64,000 bases of DNA from Sweltsa coloradensis. Taxonomy: Eukaryota > Arthropoda > Insecta > Plecoptera > Chloroperlidae. Below are positions 47,997-59,127 of the stretch, piece after piece. The DNA is taken from positions 1-64,000 of the forward strand of contig JAMZAV010001842.1 of assembly GCA_024449915.1 (NCBI GenBank), given 5' to 3'. The position numbers and the translations under genes were made by a program. The stretch's first letter is position 1. Every line of letters begins with the position of its first letter. The notes below the pieces were generated by a model. It made no database searches. It saw nothing but the letters and a program-made list of their open reading frames with translations, and was not told the origin of the DNA.

Positions 47997-48602
47997 TGAC
48001 AATTTATCAGCCACGCGTAATAAATAATAACCAGTGTTTGTGCTACGTGCGTTTACTCTGTCAACAATTTCATCATATGTGTGAAGCATTCCACAAAACT
48101 TTGTCGCAAGTTATTGACTTAGCTGTGCCAAAAATTACAGTTAACCCTACAAAGTACCCTCCATGGTTTAAAAAGGACACGATTTCTGCTCTAAAGGAGA
48201 AAAACCGGTGTCGTAAGCTTTGGAAAAACACGCCAAATTCAAGTTAACGCGTGCAAATTTAAAAAACTTAAATCCCTCAAACACAAACAGTATTTAATGA
48301 AAATAGACTCTTCTATATATGAAAATCCTTCAGGCCTTTGGACGTATGTGCGACATAAAACTAGATCTCGACGCATCCCCATTGAGATTGAATTTAATGG
48401 CAATAAAGCAAACAGCAGCGCCACTTGCAGCCAGTTGTTTTCAGACTTTTTTTAAACTACATTCCAACAGCCCACCCCGAAAGATCAACCCCTGCCACCG
48501 TTCCTGACGTATCTTCGGATAGTTTATGCCATTTCAAATTATCATGTCGAGAGGTCGAAGAGTGTTTGAAGAATTTAAAAACTAGAAAAATCTCCCGGAC
48601 CT
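47997..48602 (+). pseudogene. Jockey-like LINE, part 1 (linker before RT), 5' truncated
   Basis: Reads YPPWFKKDTISALKEKNRCR, then KLKSLKHKQY and SGLWTYVRHKTRS, typical of the region between endonuclease and RT in Jockey-type LINEs. It ends KSPGP at 48588-48602 and the sentence resumes DKIPRNVIKHCRRSLAEP at 53511, so the element was split by a later insertion. Confidence 0.8.
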
Positions 48603-48624
48603 AGATAGATAGATAGATAGATTT
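48603..48624. repeat. (TAGA)n tail of the inserted LINE
   Basis: Five TAGA units mark the 3' end of the minus-strand LINE at its junction with the split Jockey-like LINE. Confidence 0.85.
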
Positions 48625-50967
48625 ATTTGCGTATTGTACACTCTTTCCATGTAGACCATGTTCTGAGTGTATTACATGTCATGATATGTCTAGGCTAATA
48701 CATAAATACCAATAAATACAAATAATATTAAAAACATTTACAATATGTACAGATCTAGACTAAGTAGCCTGGTATAGGATAATACATAAATAATTCAAAT
48801 AATATAAAATATTATATTATGGCCGGAGATGTATAAAAAGTTACCTCCCCTAATAGACCTAGGCCATTGTATGTACATTCTTTATTTTTTTTACACATGT
48901 TGTTGTAGATAGCATACATGATAACATTCCAAAGTGCTTGGAGGTAACTATTTACAATTAAGTAAGTTGGCTAGGATTAGGTTCAACTGAGGTGAGGGTC
49001 TACAATTACATTCAGAAGCAATTTCAGTCCTATTTCTAGTTTACAATTTAGCCTAGATAGTATAGTACCGGTAACAAGTTGAGCTTAATGAAATTTTAAG
49101 ATATATCATTTTTAATCATAGCTTTAGGTACCTATAGGCTCTTCTTTAATAATAACCCTGCACACTCACACTGGTAGGCTCTAAGACTATTTGTACAACA
49201 ATCAAGATTTTGAAATATAACAAAATTATGGAAAGTAGGCCTAAAAACAATCTGTTGTTTTTTAGTTTTGTGGAGTGATCTGGGTCAACTTGTCTAATAT
49301 AGCAGGTAGTATAATCTATTTTTTATTTTGTGTTGTCGGTTTTAAACTCATCAATTGAGTAAAAAGCATTTTCTTTTAGATAAGACTTTTTTTAACAGGA
49401 ACTTGGTTGTGTTTTCCTTTAATGCAAGTATGCTCTCTGGTAAAGAGTTATATAAGGTAAGTCCTCTTACATAAGAACTATTTTGGTATCGTGTTGTGTT
49501 GCAATATACTGTATGGTATTTTTCTTTATGCCTAGTGTTGTGTTGATGGTTATCCTTGTTGAGTGTTGCTTCTGTGTTATGTTTAATAAATAGTTTTAAT
49601 ACTTCATATAATATATAAATGCATGGTAAGGTGAGAATCTTCATGTCTTTGAAAGTATTTGTACATGATTCTCTGTATCTCAGTCCTGCAATTATACGAA
49701 TAGCTTTCTTTTGTATTATAAATATATCATTCAAGTGGTATGTACTCCCCCAAATGGGTATTCCATACCTTAGGATAGATTCCACATAAGCATGATATGC
49801 AACTTTTGCCGTTTTTTTGCTGATCGATTCTTTAATTATTCTTAATGCAAAACATGCAGATCCTAGCCTTGGAGTCAGGTTCGTTAAGTGTGACTCCCAA
49901 TTTAAGTTTTCATCTATACTAACTCCAAGAAAAGGAACATTTTGTTACTCGTTCTAGATGAACTTTATTTAGTTTTAACTCCGGATAATGTTCAATGTGT
50001 TTTTGTCTTAGATGGAACTGTATAAAGTATGTTTTTGCTAGATTTATTGATAATTTATTTGAACCTAGCCATGTGTGAATGCTTGTAGCACTTAATTGTG
50101 ATATTTGTTCTAACTTTGATAAACAATCCTCCACAATAAGAGCTGTTATATCATCAGCAAAGAGGGTAAGTTTAATTGAGCTCATATACCTCTGTAAATC
50201 GTTAATATAGATCAAAAATTATATTGGTCCTAGCACCGATCCTTGTGGTACCCCCACGTTCACTTCAAGCCACTCTGAAAAGTGGTCGGTGCACCTTCCA
50301 TCTTTGCTTCTTGCATAATTTTGACTTTTTGTTTACGATTTATTAGATATGATTTGAACCAATCTTATGTTATTCCCCTTATCATTATTCCTATTATATT
50401 ATTATTCCTTTTCAGTGACATCTTTAAATTTCATTGTGTTTGTGGTAGGTTTGCAATGTTGTTGAAGTAATGTGATTGGGTCTTGGATGTCTATGCCTGA
50501 ATTTACATTTGACTGAACTATTGTTTCTGGTGAGCTTACAAAAAATGTGTTAAAATGGGAAGCAACTTTTTTTGGGTCATTTATTATATCCTCATTTTGA
50601 TTCTTGTTTGCAGTTATGTTTGGCCTAGTATTGTTATTATTAGACCTAAGTTCAATGTTGTTTGTCCCATTTTTTGTGTTAATGCCAGTTTCATTTTTCA
50701 CTATTTGCCACACCGCCTTGCTTTTATTGTTTGAATTATTAATGAAGTGAGCATTGCTCGTACATTTTGCTATTTTTAAGTCCTTCCTATACTTTTTCCG
50801 TAGGTTTTTATATTTCTCCTTGAGTAATCCATTGGTTTGGTACCTGAGTTGAGAATGTAAGTGTTTTAGTTGTCTACTATCACTTTTTAATTCATTTGTT
50901 ATCCATCTGTTCTTTTTCTTTCCAATTTGTTTTTGTTTTTTGTGAAAAACTAATTCAAAGTGATTTT

Positions 50968-51750
50968 TTGGATGAGCGTAGCGAGCGTAGCGAGCGAAGC
51001 GAAGATTCCATTTCACTACACTGGAGAAAAAAATCCGGAATGTTTTTTTTTTCTTTTTTCTTTTTTGTATTTTTGTGTGTTTGTTAACACGATTCCGGCT
51101 AAACCGATACTCCGATTGGGATGAAATTTTATGGAGGCCTTCGAAATCTCTGAACTTAGAACTGCCACGTTTTTGAGCGCAATCGGGAAAATTTTTCTTA
51201 TAAAAAACGCAATTTTACGATTTTTTACGATTTTTTAAAAAAAATTTCGACTAATAACACTTACATGCTTTATCCGATTGTAATGATTTTTTAACAGAAC
51301 CTTAATTTTATGATCTAAGATATTCGTGTGAAATTTGAGCGTAATCGAAAAATTATTTCTCATAAAAATCGAAATTTTACGGGTTTTTTTCTTTTTTAAA
51401 ACAATTCTTGAGATATAACACCTACATGCTTTATCCTATTGTAATGATTTTTTTATAGAACCTTAATTTCGTGAATTAATATACTCGTGTAAAATTTGAG
51501 CGCAATCGAATAATTATTTCTATGAAAATTGCAATTTTACGATTTTTTTCTTTTTTTAAAATTACGTAAAAATTACGATTTATTAAAAAAATTAAGTTAA
51601 TTTTTAATTTAATTTAATTTAATTTAAAAAAAATCTTCGACTAAGTAATGATTTTTTCACAGAACAACAGAAAATCCGCGTAACACAATGCAGCTCAATG
51701 CACCAATTACGCTCATCCAACAACGCGGCGGGACTTAAGCGTTTTCCTAG
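50968..51750 (+). mobile_element. Helitron2-like element, subfamily B, full length
   Basis: TTGGATGAGCGTAGCGAGCG at the left and ACGCTCATCCAACAACGCGG then GACTTAAGCGTTTTCCTAG at the right. 783 bp. A T-rich tract follows the GC-rich left end. Inserted in the minus-strand LINE. Confidence 0.88.
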
Positions 51751-51851
51751 TAAATATATTGAGAAAACTATTGTATTTTCCATTTACTTCATCTGTATTA
51801 TATACCCCGTTCCATCTTTCATCTTGTAGGAGGGTGTTGAATTCTTTCATA

Positions 51852-52460
51852 CTAGGAAAACGCTTAAGTCCCGCCGCGTTGTTGGATGAGCGTAATTGGT
51901 GAATTGAGCTGCCATGTGTTTTGCGGATTTTCTGTTGTTCTGTGAAAAAATCAGAACTTTGTTAAAAATTTTTTTTAAATTAAATCAAATTAAATAAAAA
52001 ATTAACTTATTTTTTTTAATAAATCGTAATTTTAAAAAAGGAAAAAATCGTAATATTGAAATTTTCATAAGAAATAATTATTTGATTACGCACAAATTTT
52101 ACACGAATATATAAATTCTTAAAATTAAGGTTCTGTAAAAAAATCATTATAATCGGATAAAGCATGTAGGTGTTATAAGCAGAAGAAATTTTTTAAAAAT
52201 CGAAAAAAATCGTAAAATTGCGATTTTATGAGAAATAAATTTTCGATTGCGCTCAAAAACGTGGCAGTTCTTAGTTCAGAGATTCGAAGGCTTCCATAAA
52301 ATTTACATCGCAATCGGAGTATCGGTTTAGCCGGAATCGTGTTAACAAACAGACAAAAATACAGAAAAAAAAAAAAAAAAAAAAAACATCCCGATTTTTT
52401 TCTCCAGTGTAGTGAAATGGAATCTTCGCTTCGCTCGCTACGCGCGCTACGCTCATCCAA
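51852..52460 (-). mobile_element. Helitron2-like element, subfamily B, minus strand
   Basis: CTAGGAAAACGCTTAAGTCC at its right terminus (left on the map) and CGCTACGCTCATCCAA at the other end. 609 bp. Only 101 bases of LINE sequence separate it from the inverted copy at 50968-51750. Confidence 0.88.
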
Positions 52461-53508
52461 TTATACTCATTAAATGATATGCTATTATTTTCTTCTAATG
52501 AGCGGTTTTTGTTTATTGTTTCATTATGTATAGTTAGTGTCTGCCTTTATGGTCAGATAATGCCGATTCAAAGTTATTAGTTTCATATGTTAAAGATTCT
52601 AAGTTTGTAAGTATATTATCTTTTAGCGAGTTTGAATTTTCTGTATATCGGGTTGGTGTTTTTTATAGTAGCATGGAGATTGAATGATTTCATTATTAAT
52701 TCAACATCATTTTTATCATGAGAGTTTTTCAGCAGATCAATGTTTAAGTCACCACAGATAAGTGTAACTTTATTTTCTTTATGTATCTTTTGAAGCAATT
52801 TAGTTTGTTGAAGAATATTTTTGTGTCACTATCTGGTGTCCTATAGATTGTAACTAGTATTGAAATATTTGTTGATTTATTAATTTTTGCTGCTTTTGTT
52901 ATTGTTATTTTTGCCGGTCCCCAAGCTTATTTCAATGGTTGAGTTCTTAAAAACCCTATCAGTGTCATGAAGAAATATAGCTGTACCCCATACTTTCCAT
53001 TTTCTCTACAAGACTGGGCTGCTAGATAATACCCTGGGATATTTATGTGCATGATTTCATTCATGCTCCGCCAGTGCTCAGTTAAAACATACAACATCAA
53101 TGTGAGTTAATTCCTCTAGTAAACATGCAATTTCATTGGTTTTGTCTATAATAATGCTTCTTATGTTTTGATGTAATACTGAGAACCCACTCTTTAAGAA
53201 TTGGTATATGTGAATTTGGATTTAGATTTTTACCCCGAATTTCTAGCCTCTCTGTTTGAATATCTGTTGTGCACCTTTTTTGATTCTCCAGTATTATGTT
53301 GGTTGTTGGGTCTGGCTGGGGATGCAAAAATTTGACTCTGTGTTTATCTTTATAACTGTCTGTTTTTCTTGAGATGTGTGGAAAGTTTGTAGAGATGGTA
53401 TTATTTTATGGTTCGTTTTAGAATTACGGGGAGGTTGGAGTCTAAGGAGTGGTGACTTGGTTAGGTTACTAACGTGTGGTTCGAGTGAAGCCTCTGTACC
53501 CCTTTACC

Positions 53509-55150
53509 CTGATAAGATTCCGCGCAATGTAATTAAACATTGTAGACGCTCGCTTGCTGAGCCTCTCACAATCATTTTCAATGCTTCTATAAATAGTGGA
53601 GTCTTTCCTACTAGATGGAAGAATGGAATAATAACACCGGCTAATAAAAAAAGAAATAAGCACAATGTTACAAATTACAGACCAATTTCATTACTCTCTG
53701 CATTTTCCAAAGTTTTTGAGAAATTATACATAATCGACTCTACAATCATCTTAAGAAATACATAGTCTCCGAGCAGCACGGCTTTGTAAACAACGTTCCA
53801 CTGTCACAAACCTTGCTACATTTATGAGTGATATTGCTTTCCACTTTAACAACAAGAGCCAAGTGGATGCGGTCTACACAGATTTTAGCAAGGCTTTTGA
53901 TAGCGTTGACCATACACTGCTTCTCCACAAGCTTGAAGGTTATGGTATTCAGGGTCAAGTTCTCACACTGCTGGCAAACTACCTCACAGGTCGAACGCAG
54001 TGTGTTGTAATTGATAACTCCAACTCCAGTTCAGAGCATGTCACGTCTGGGGTGCCCCAGGGGTCTATACTGGGTCCCTTAATGTTCACTATGTTTGTGA
54101 ATGACTGACATACCTGCGTGTTTTCCATCGAGTAAGTGTCTTCTATATGCTGACGACTTAAAGGTTTACAAGTCCATCAACAAAGGTAATGACTGTTTAA
54201 TGTTCTTCAGTTAGAGCTTGATAATTTTGCCAATTGGTGTCGAACATGGAGACTTTACCTTAATGTTGATAAATGTAACGTGATCACTTATACAAACAAG
54301 AAGAAAAATTCAATACGTTATCGATACATCATTGAAGGTGCTGCACTAAAAATTGTGGATGCAATCAGAGACCTTGGTGTACAGATGTGTACAGAGTATA
54401 CAGATCTTTCTTTTAATGATCACGTTAGCGTCGTTTCCAAAAGGGAACTAAGAATTCGTGGTTTTATCAAACGAAATTGTGCAGCTAACTTCTCACCCAG
54501 AACTACAAGAAAGTTGTATGTCTTGATTCGACCCCACGTTGACTACGCCAGTGTTGTGTGGAATCCACATCACGCCACCAAAATTAGGCAAGTAGAACGC
54601 ATTCAACACAAATTTTTAAATTTTCTTTGCTTTCAAAATAATATCATTTTTCACCGATCAAATTATGCTACACTTTGTCAACAACATTCAATTCAAACAC
54701 TAGAAAGTCGTCGTAGTGCAACCGACTTAATTTTCCTCTACAAACTTCTCCATAACTTCATCGACACGGACCTACTTCAAGATATAAACTTTCACATCCC
54801 TTCAAGAATTACAAGAAATTACATCCCATTCAAAATTCCATGTGCTCGTATAGATGTTTTTAAATTTTCCCCCATCAACCGAATTCAAGACACCTACAAC
54901 AAATTAATAGCCATTAATACAGAAATCGACATTAACCACATGAAACTTCATTTATTTGAAGTAGCTGTTTACGCCAGTTTACCAACATGACTCATTTTTC
55001 ACTCTTGTCACCGTATCACCTTTTCACCAGTTTTGTATTTTATAATCTCATTTTTTCTATTGTTTTCTTCATTCATCTTGGGTTTTTTTCCAGACATTTT
55101 TTATATACTATATACTTATATATATATATATATATACATATGTATGTATT
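53509..55150 (+). pseudogene. Jockey-like LINE, part 2 (RT, C-terminal region, 3' UTR)
   Basis: RT motifs in order: NYRPISLLSAFSKVFEKL (about 53677-53727), DFSKAFDSVDHTLLLHKL (about 53881-53934), SGVPQGSILGPL (about 54046-54081), then YADD in another frame near 54148. The C-terminal frame 54280-54990 is open for 236 codons (KLYVLIRPHVDYASVVWNPH, VERIQHKFLNFL). A T-rich 3' UTR ends in (TA)n near 55121-55140. Frameshifts occur near 53763 and 54107. It joins 47997-48602 in sense. Confidence 0.85.
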
Positions 55151-55319
55151 TTATATAAAGCCAAGGTAAAACATCATATTTCCCAACTCTAGGGTTACAG
55201 AGATGGTTTATATTTCTCCAAGTCAATTTCGTATGTAGTCTAATAGGCAGTGCAATCTGCTCTACACACGTTATTAACAATGTACAAAACAGACCAAAAA
55301 TTAGATAGTTTTAAATTGG

Positions 55320-55393
55320 TGGCCGCATAGCTCAGTTGGTAAGAGCATAGCCCGGTAAGCTAAGGTCCCGGGTTCAAACCCCGGTGTAGTCAC
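55320..55393 (+). repeat. tRNA-like core, unit 1
   Basis: GGCCGCATAGCTCAGTTGG start, D arm GCTC/GAGC, T arm CCGGG TTCAAAC CCCGG, acceptor partner TGTAGTC. The anticodon arm TAGC CCGGTAA GCTA has C at position 33 and only four pairs, so decoding function is doubtful. Confidence 0.7.
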
Positions 55394-55610
55394 TTTTTTA
55401 ATTTCTATCTAAAGTACTAACATAACAGCGTCATAGTCGCCTACTATAAAGCCAAGGTAAAACATCATATTTCCCAACTCTAGGGTTACAGAGATGGTTT
55501 GTATTTCTCCAAGTCAATTTCGTATGTAGTCTAATAGGCAGTGCAATCTGCTCTACACACGTTATTAACAATGTACAAAACAGACCAAAAATTAGATAGT
55601 TTTAAATTGG

Positions 55611-55684
55611 TGGCCGCATAGCTCAGTTGGTAAGAGCATAGCCCGGTAAGCTAAGGTCCCGGGTTCAAACCCCGGTGTAGTCAC
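55611..55684 (+). repeat. tRNA-like core, unit 2
   Basis: Identical in kind to the core at 55320-55393, 291 bases downstream. Confidence 0.7.
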
Positions 55685-55756
55685 TTTTTTAATTTCTATC
55701 TAAAGTACTAACATAACAGCGTCATAGTCGCCTACTATAAAGCCAAGGTAAAACAT

Positions 55757-55787
55757 ATTATTAAATATATATATATATATATATATG
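55757..55787. repeat. (AT)n microsatellite
   Basis: AT repeats flank the left side of the Penelope-like inverted pair. A matching run lies at 56684-56702. Confidence 0.9.
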
Positions 55788-55817
55788 TTTTTACGTAGAT
55801 TTTCTCGGATATAATGT

Positions 55818-56325
55818 GACATAATGAAATTCTTTCGAGTTTCCGAGTTAAATAAGTTTTATTACCAACGTTTCGAACAGTTCTCCCTGCCCATTCTCAA
55901 GGTAACGACATACAAATTAAAAAACATTGAGTAAACAAACAAGACAATAACAAATAATATAAAAGACAAAACAAGTCACTGCAACTGCTCAGCATTACAT
56001 TTAAGATCTTTGGGATGACCTTAACAGGCGTTTGGTAGGTGGAGCTTCAGGTGGCTTCTTTCTTCTCCTATCCACTCTAGCTGGAGGAACTACATTTTCC
56101 ATGGCAACTGGGGGTATTATCGGCACCACATGGCTATCACGTAGCGCCAGTTTCCAGGTGGGTGCTAGTCTTTTCGCATCATCTCGTATGTTTAAGTTAT
56201 GCGGTCGTTTCTCCATTTCGACGGCTTCTCTAACAATACGAGATACTTCATGGTCCACTCTGGCAACAGTCTTTGCGTTCGCGAAATCTATCCAGTCGAA
56301 ATGGAGAAACGACCGCATAACTTAA
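55818..56325 (-). pseudogene. Penelope-like element 3' fragment, minus copy
   Basis: The minus-strand frame at 56318-56001 reads DWIDFANAKTVARVDHEVSR, then IVREAVEMEKRPHNLNIRDD and LAPTWKLALRD. This matches the C-terminal end of the Penelope-type protein, after the GIY-YIG nuclease. The following 3' UTR ends with CGAAACGTTGG and ACTCGAAAGAATTT. Truncated at its 5' side. Identified from the REAVE...NRDD...W pattern and the CGAAACGTT signature common in this class. Confidence 0.7.
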
Positions 56326-56684
56326 ACATACGAGATGATGCGAAAAGACTAGCACCCACCTGGAAACTGGCGCTACGTGATAGCCATGTGGTGCCGATAA
56401 TACCCCCAGTTGCCACGAAAAATGTAGTTCCTCCAGCTAGAGTGGATAGGAGAAGAAAGAAGCCACCTGAAGCTCCACCTACCAAACGCCTGTTAAGGTC
56501 ATCCCAAAGATCTTAAATGTAATGCTGAGCAGTTGCAGTGACTTGTTTTGTCTTTTATATTATTTGTTAACTCAATGTTTTTTAATTTGTATGTCGTTAC
56601 CTTGAGAATGGGCAGGGAGAACTGTTCGAAACGTTGGTAATAAAACTTATTTAACTCGGAAACTCGAAAGAATTTCATTATGTC
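56296..56684 (+). pseudogene. Penelope-like element 3' fragment, plus copy (inverted partner)
   Basis: The reverse complement of 55818-56220 with very few changes. It starts at residues equivalent to VEMEKRPHN and runs through the same 3' UTR to the (AT)n. About 75 bases of spacer carry the extra 5' sequence of the minus copy. Confidence 0.75.
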
Positions 56685-56754
56685 ATATATATATATATAT
56701 ATACCTACGGGAGTGTTTCCCGACTAAACAAATCGAGATATATACTTATACTTT

Positions 56755-57504
56755 TTGGATGAGCGAAGCGAAGACTTCAATTTCACTGACCCCCCCAAAA
56801 AATTAGCTCGGATTTTTTTTTTTTTTTTTCCGTCTGTTTGTTCGCTCTCTACCGGGCAAACGGCATATGCGATCTTGATGAAAATTTGACACGACCTTCG
56901 TTTTCTCTGAACTTAGACTTGCTACAATTTTGGGTACAATCGAAGAAATATTTCTCATGAATATCGTACTTTTACGATTTTTTTCGATTTTTAGTGCGAT
57001 ATTTTCGTGACATTTGGGCCGATTTTGACCAAACGGGTGGGGCTACAACGTTCATACTTCACATGGACATTAAGGTAATGGTGATGTATTGCTTTCTGAA
57101 AGAAAAAGTTGAAAAAATCTGCCAGAATCTATAGAAATAAAGCTTTTAATATAAGTTTTTTGATTTTTTGTGCGATATTTTCGTGCCATTTGGGCCAATT
57201 CTGACCAAACGGGTGGGGCTACAACGTTCATATTATACATGGACATTAAGGTTATGGTGATGTAGTACCTTTTGAAAGAAAAAGTTGAAAAAGTTAGCCC
57301 GAATCCATAGAAATAAAGCTTTTAATAAAAGTTTTTTACGGTAAATAATACCAATTGACAAGAAACAAAAGAAACTTGACAACATTCACCTACAATGCGT
57401 AGGCAGCAAAACAAAAGCACTTGCAAAAGTAAAGATATTCCACGCAGACTAAAAACTTTAAAAAGCTCATCCATCAACGCGGCGGGACTTAAGCGTTTTC
57501 CTAG
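56755..57504 (+). mobile_element. Helitron2-like element, subfamily A, full length
   Basis: TTGGATGAGCGAAGCGAAGAC at the left; GCTCATCCATCAACGCGGCG and TTAAGCGTTTTCCTAG at the right. 750 bp. The interior has two near-tandem blocks of TTTGGGCC.ATT.TGACC (about 57016 and 57186). Confidence 0.88.
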
Positions 57505-57524
57505 TGTTATTCAAGTTTTTCTTG

Positions 57525-57937
57525 TTGGATGAGAGAAGCAAAGACTTCAATTCCACTGACCCCTCAAAAAATTAAGCTCCAATGTTTTTTTGTTTTTTTG
57601 TTTGTTTTTGTTTGTTGATTTTTTTGTTTGTTTTTTCTGTAGTTTGTTCGCACGCTACCGGGCAAACAGCATATGCAATCCTGATGAAAATTGAGGGGAC
57701 CTTCGATATCTCTGAACTTAGACCTGCCACGTTTTTGGGTACAATCATAGAAATATTTGTCATGAATATCGTACTTTTACTATTTTTTATCGATTTTTAG
57801 TGCGTTATTTTCGTGACAATTGGGCCGATTCTGACCAAAACGGGTGGGACTACAACGTTGATATTTTACATGGATATTAAGGTAATGGTGATGTATTGCA
57901 TTCTGAAAGAAAAAGTTGAACAAGTTAGCCAGAATAC
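57525..57937 (+). mobile_element. Helitron2-like element, subfamily A, 3' truncated
   Basis: Starts TTGGATGAGAGAAGCAAAGAC only 20 bases after the preceding copy. It follows subfamily A to AGTTAGCCAGAATAC and then ends in a TA-rich palindrome. Confidence 0.75.
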
Positions 57938-58499
57938 TATATACTACGTAGTATATATACTACATTCTACTACGTGAAACAAGAGTGGGCTAATACTGGC
58001 GCGAACAAGTAGTTATAAGTAGTTCATAAGTACGGAAAATAGCTTCATTTTGGTTCAAAATTAAAATTAAAAAGACAATTCGAGTCGTATTTGCCAAATT
58101 GAGTTCGATTTCGTAGGCAAAAGTAACAATAATTAACCTCTATTTTATATTTTAGGCACTAGTGATATTAAACAATGACAGGTGAATTTTGTATTCTAGC
58201 CACGCTCTCAATTTTCTATTCATCTTGATCGCTTGCCCTCCCTTTGTCCGTCCGGTCGAGGTCCGATGGTGGGGGTATACTGAGTGCAGTTTCCCCTAGT
58301 ATAGATCTACCAACACCACAAAAGCCCTGGCCAAAATAGGCCAGGCAAGGAAACGAAAAATGTAGCCTAACCCCGGACAAATTGCAAGAGTTTTGTTTCA
58401 GAACTTTTCTAATACAGAATTTTGCGCTGAATACGCCTATATAAAGTCTACCTTCAAAATCGTATGGGAAATTGCCTAAAATTAAGGTTTGATTAAAAA
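57938..58499. other. spacer, nothing recognised
   Basis: Begins with a small palindrome (CTATATACTACGTAGTATATA). 58220-58380 is slightly GC-richer. No gene seen. Confidence 0.4.
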
Positions 58500-59121
58500 T
58501 GAAAACTCTGAACTTATAACTGACACGTTTTTGAGCGCAATCGAAAAATTATTTCTCATAAAAATCGCAATTTTACGATTTTTTTCGATTTTTTTAAAAT
58601 ATCTTCGAACTATAACACCTACATGCTTTATCAGATTGTAATGATTTTTTCACAGAACCTAAATATTATGAATTTATATATTCGTGTGAAATTTGAGCGC
58701 AATTGAAAAATAATTTTTCATGAAAATCTTTATTTTACGATTTTTTAAACAATCTTTGAATTGTAACACCTACATGCTTTATCCGATTGTTATGATTTTT
58801 CATAGAAACCTTGATTTTATAAATAAATATATTCGAGTGAAATTTGAGCGCAATCCAAAAATAACTTTTTATGGAAATCGCAATTTTACGTTTTTTATTT
58901 TTTTATTTTACATTTCTTCGAATTATAACGTCTACATGCTTTATCAGATTGTAATGATTTTTATACAGAACCTTAATTTTATGAATTAATATATTGGTGT
59001 GAAATTTGAGCATAATCGAAAAATAATTTTTTATGAAAATCGTAATTATACGCTTTTTTCGTTTAAAAAAACTACGCTCATCCAACAACGCGCCTGAAAA
59101 AGCGTTTGCGAAGCTTCCTAG
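58500..59121 (+). mobile_element. Helitron2-like element, subfamily B, 5' truncated
   Basis: Lacks the left end. Repeats of TTTGAGCGCAATCGAAAAAT and AACACCTACATGCTTTATC occur several times. The right end is CTACGCTCATCCAACAACGC, then AAGCGTTTGCGAAGCTTCCTAG (the variant right end). Confidence 0.78.
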
Positions 59122-59127
59122 TTTACT

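Larger units (their letters stand above)
48603..53508 (-). mobile_element. minus-strand LINE inserted into a Jockey-like LINE
   Basis: Read from about 53500 down. An N-terminal segment is followed by an apurinic-type endonuclease at about 53180-52620 (HQNIRSI, VTLICGDLNIDLL). The linker is at 50960-50402 (NRWITNELKSDSRQLKHLHS). RT follows at about 50340-49919 (VGVPQGSVLGPI, then IYINDL and LTLFADDITALI). The C-terminal part is at 49785-49351 (YGIPIWGS, IQKKAIRIIAGLRYR). The 3' end is a (TAGA)n run at 48603-48624. Two Helitron-like elements interrupt it. The RT fingers and early palm are missing: the linker ends at about 50402 and text resumes almost at once at the GVPQGS motif region. Stops and shifts are present. 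Confidence 0.82.
55155..55756 (+). repeat. tandem 291-bp tRNA-like repeat, two units and part of a third
   Basis: Units start ATAAAGCCAAGGTAAAACAT at 55155, 55446 and 55737 (period 291). The first two are nearly identical. Each holds a plus-strand tRNA-like core. The unit is the same repeat as at 12067-12564. Confidence 0.9.

Noticed and set aside
55320..55684. Two functional tRNA genes
   Set aside because: They sit in a dispersed tandem repeat, have C at position 33 and a poor anticodon stem. Called tRNA-like instead.
56032..56325. Plus-strand frame MVGGASGGFFLLLSTLAGG
   Set aside because: It is the antisense of the Penelope-like coding strand.
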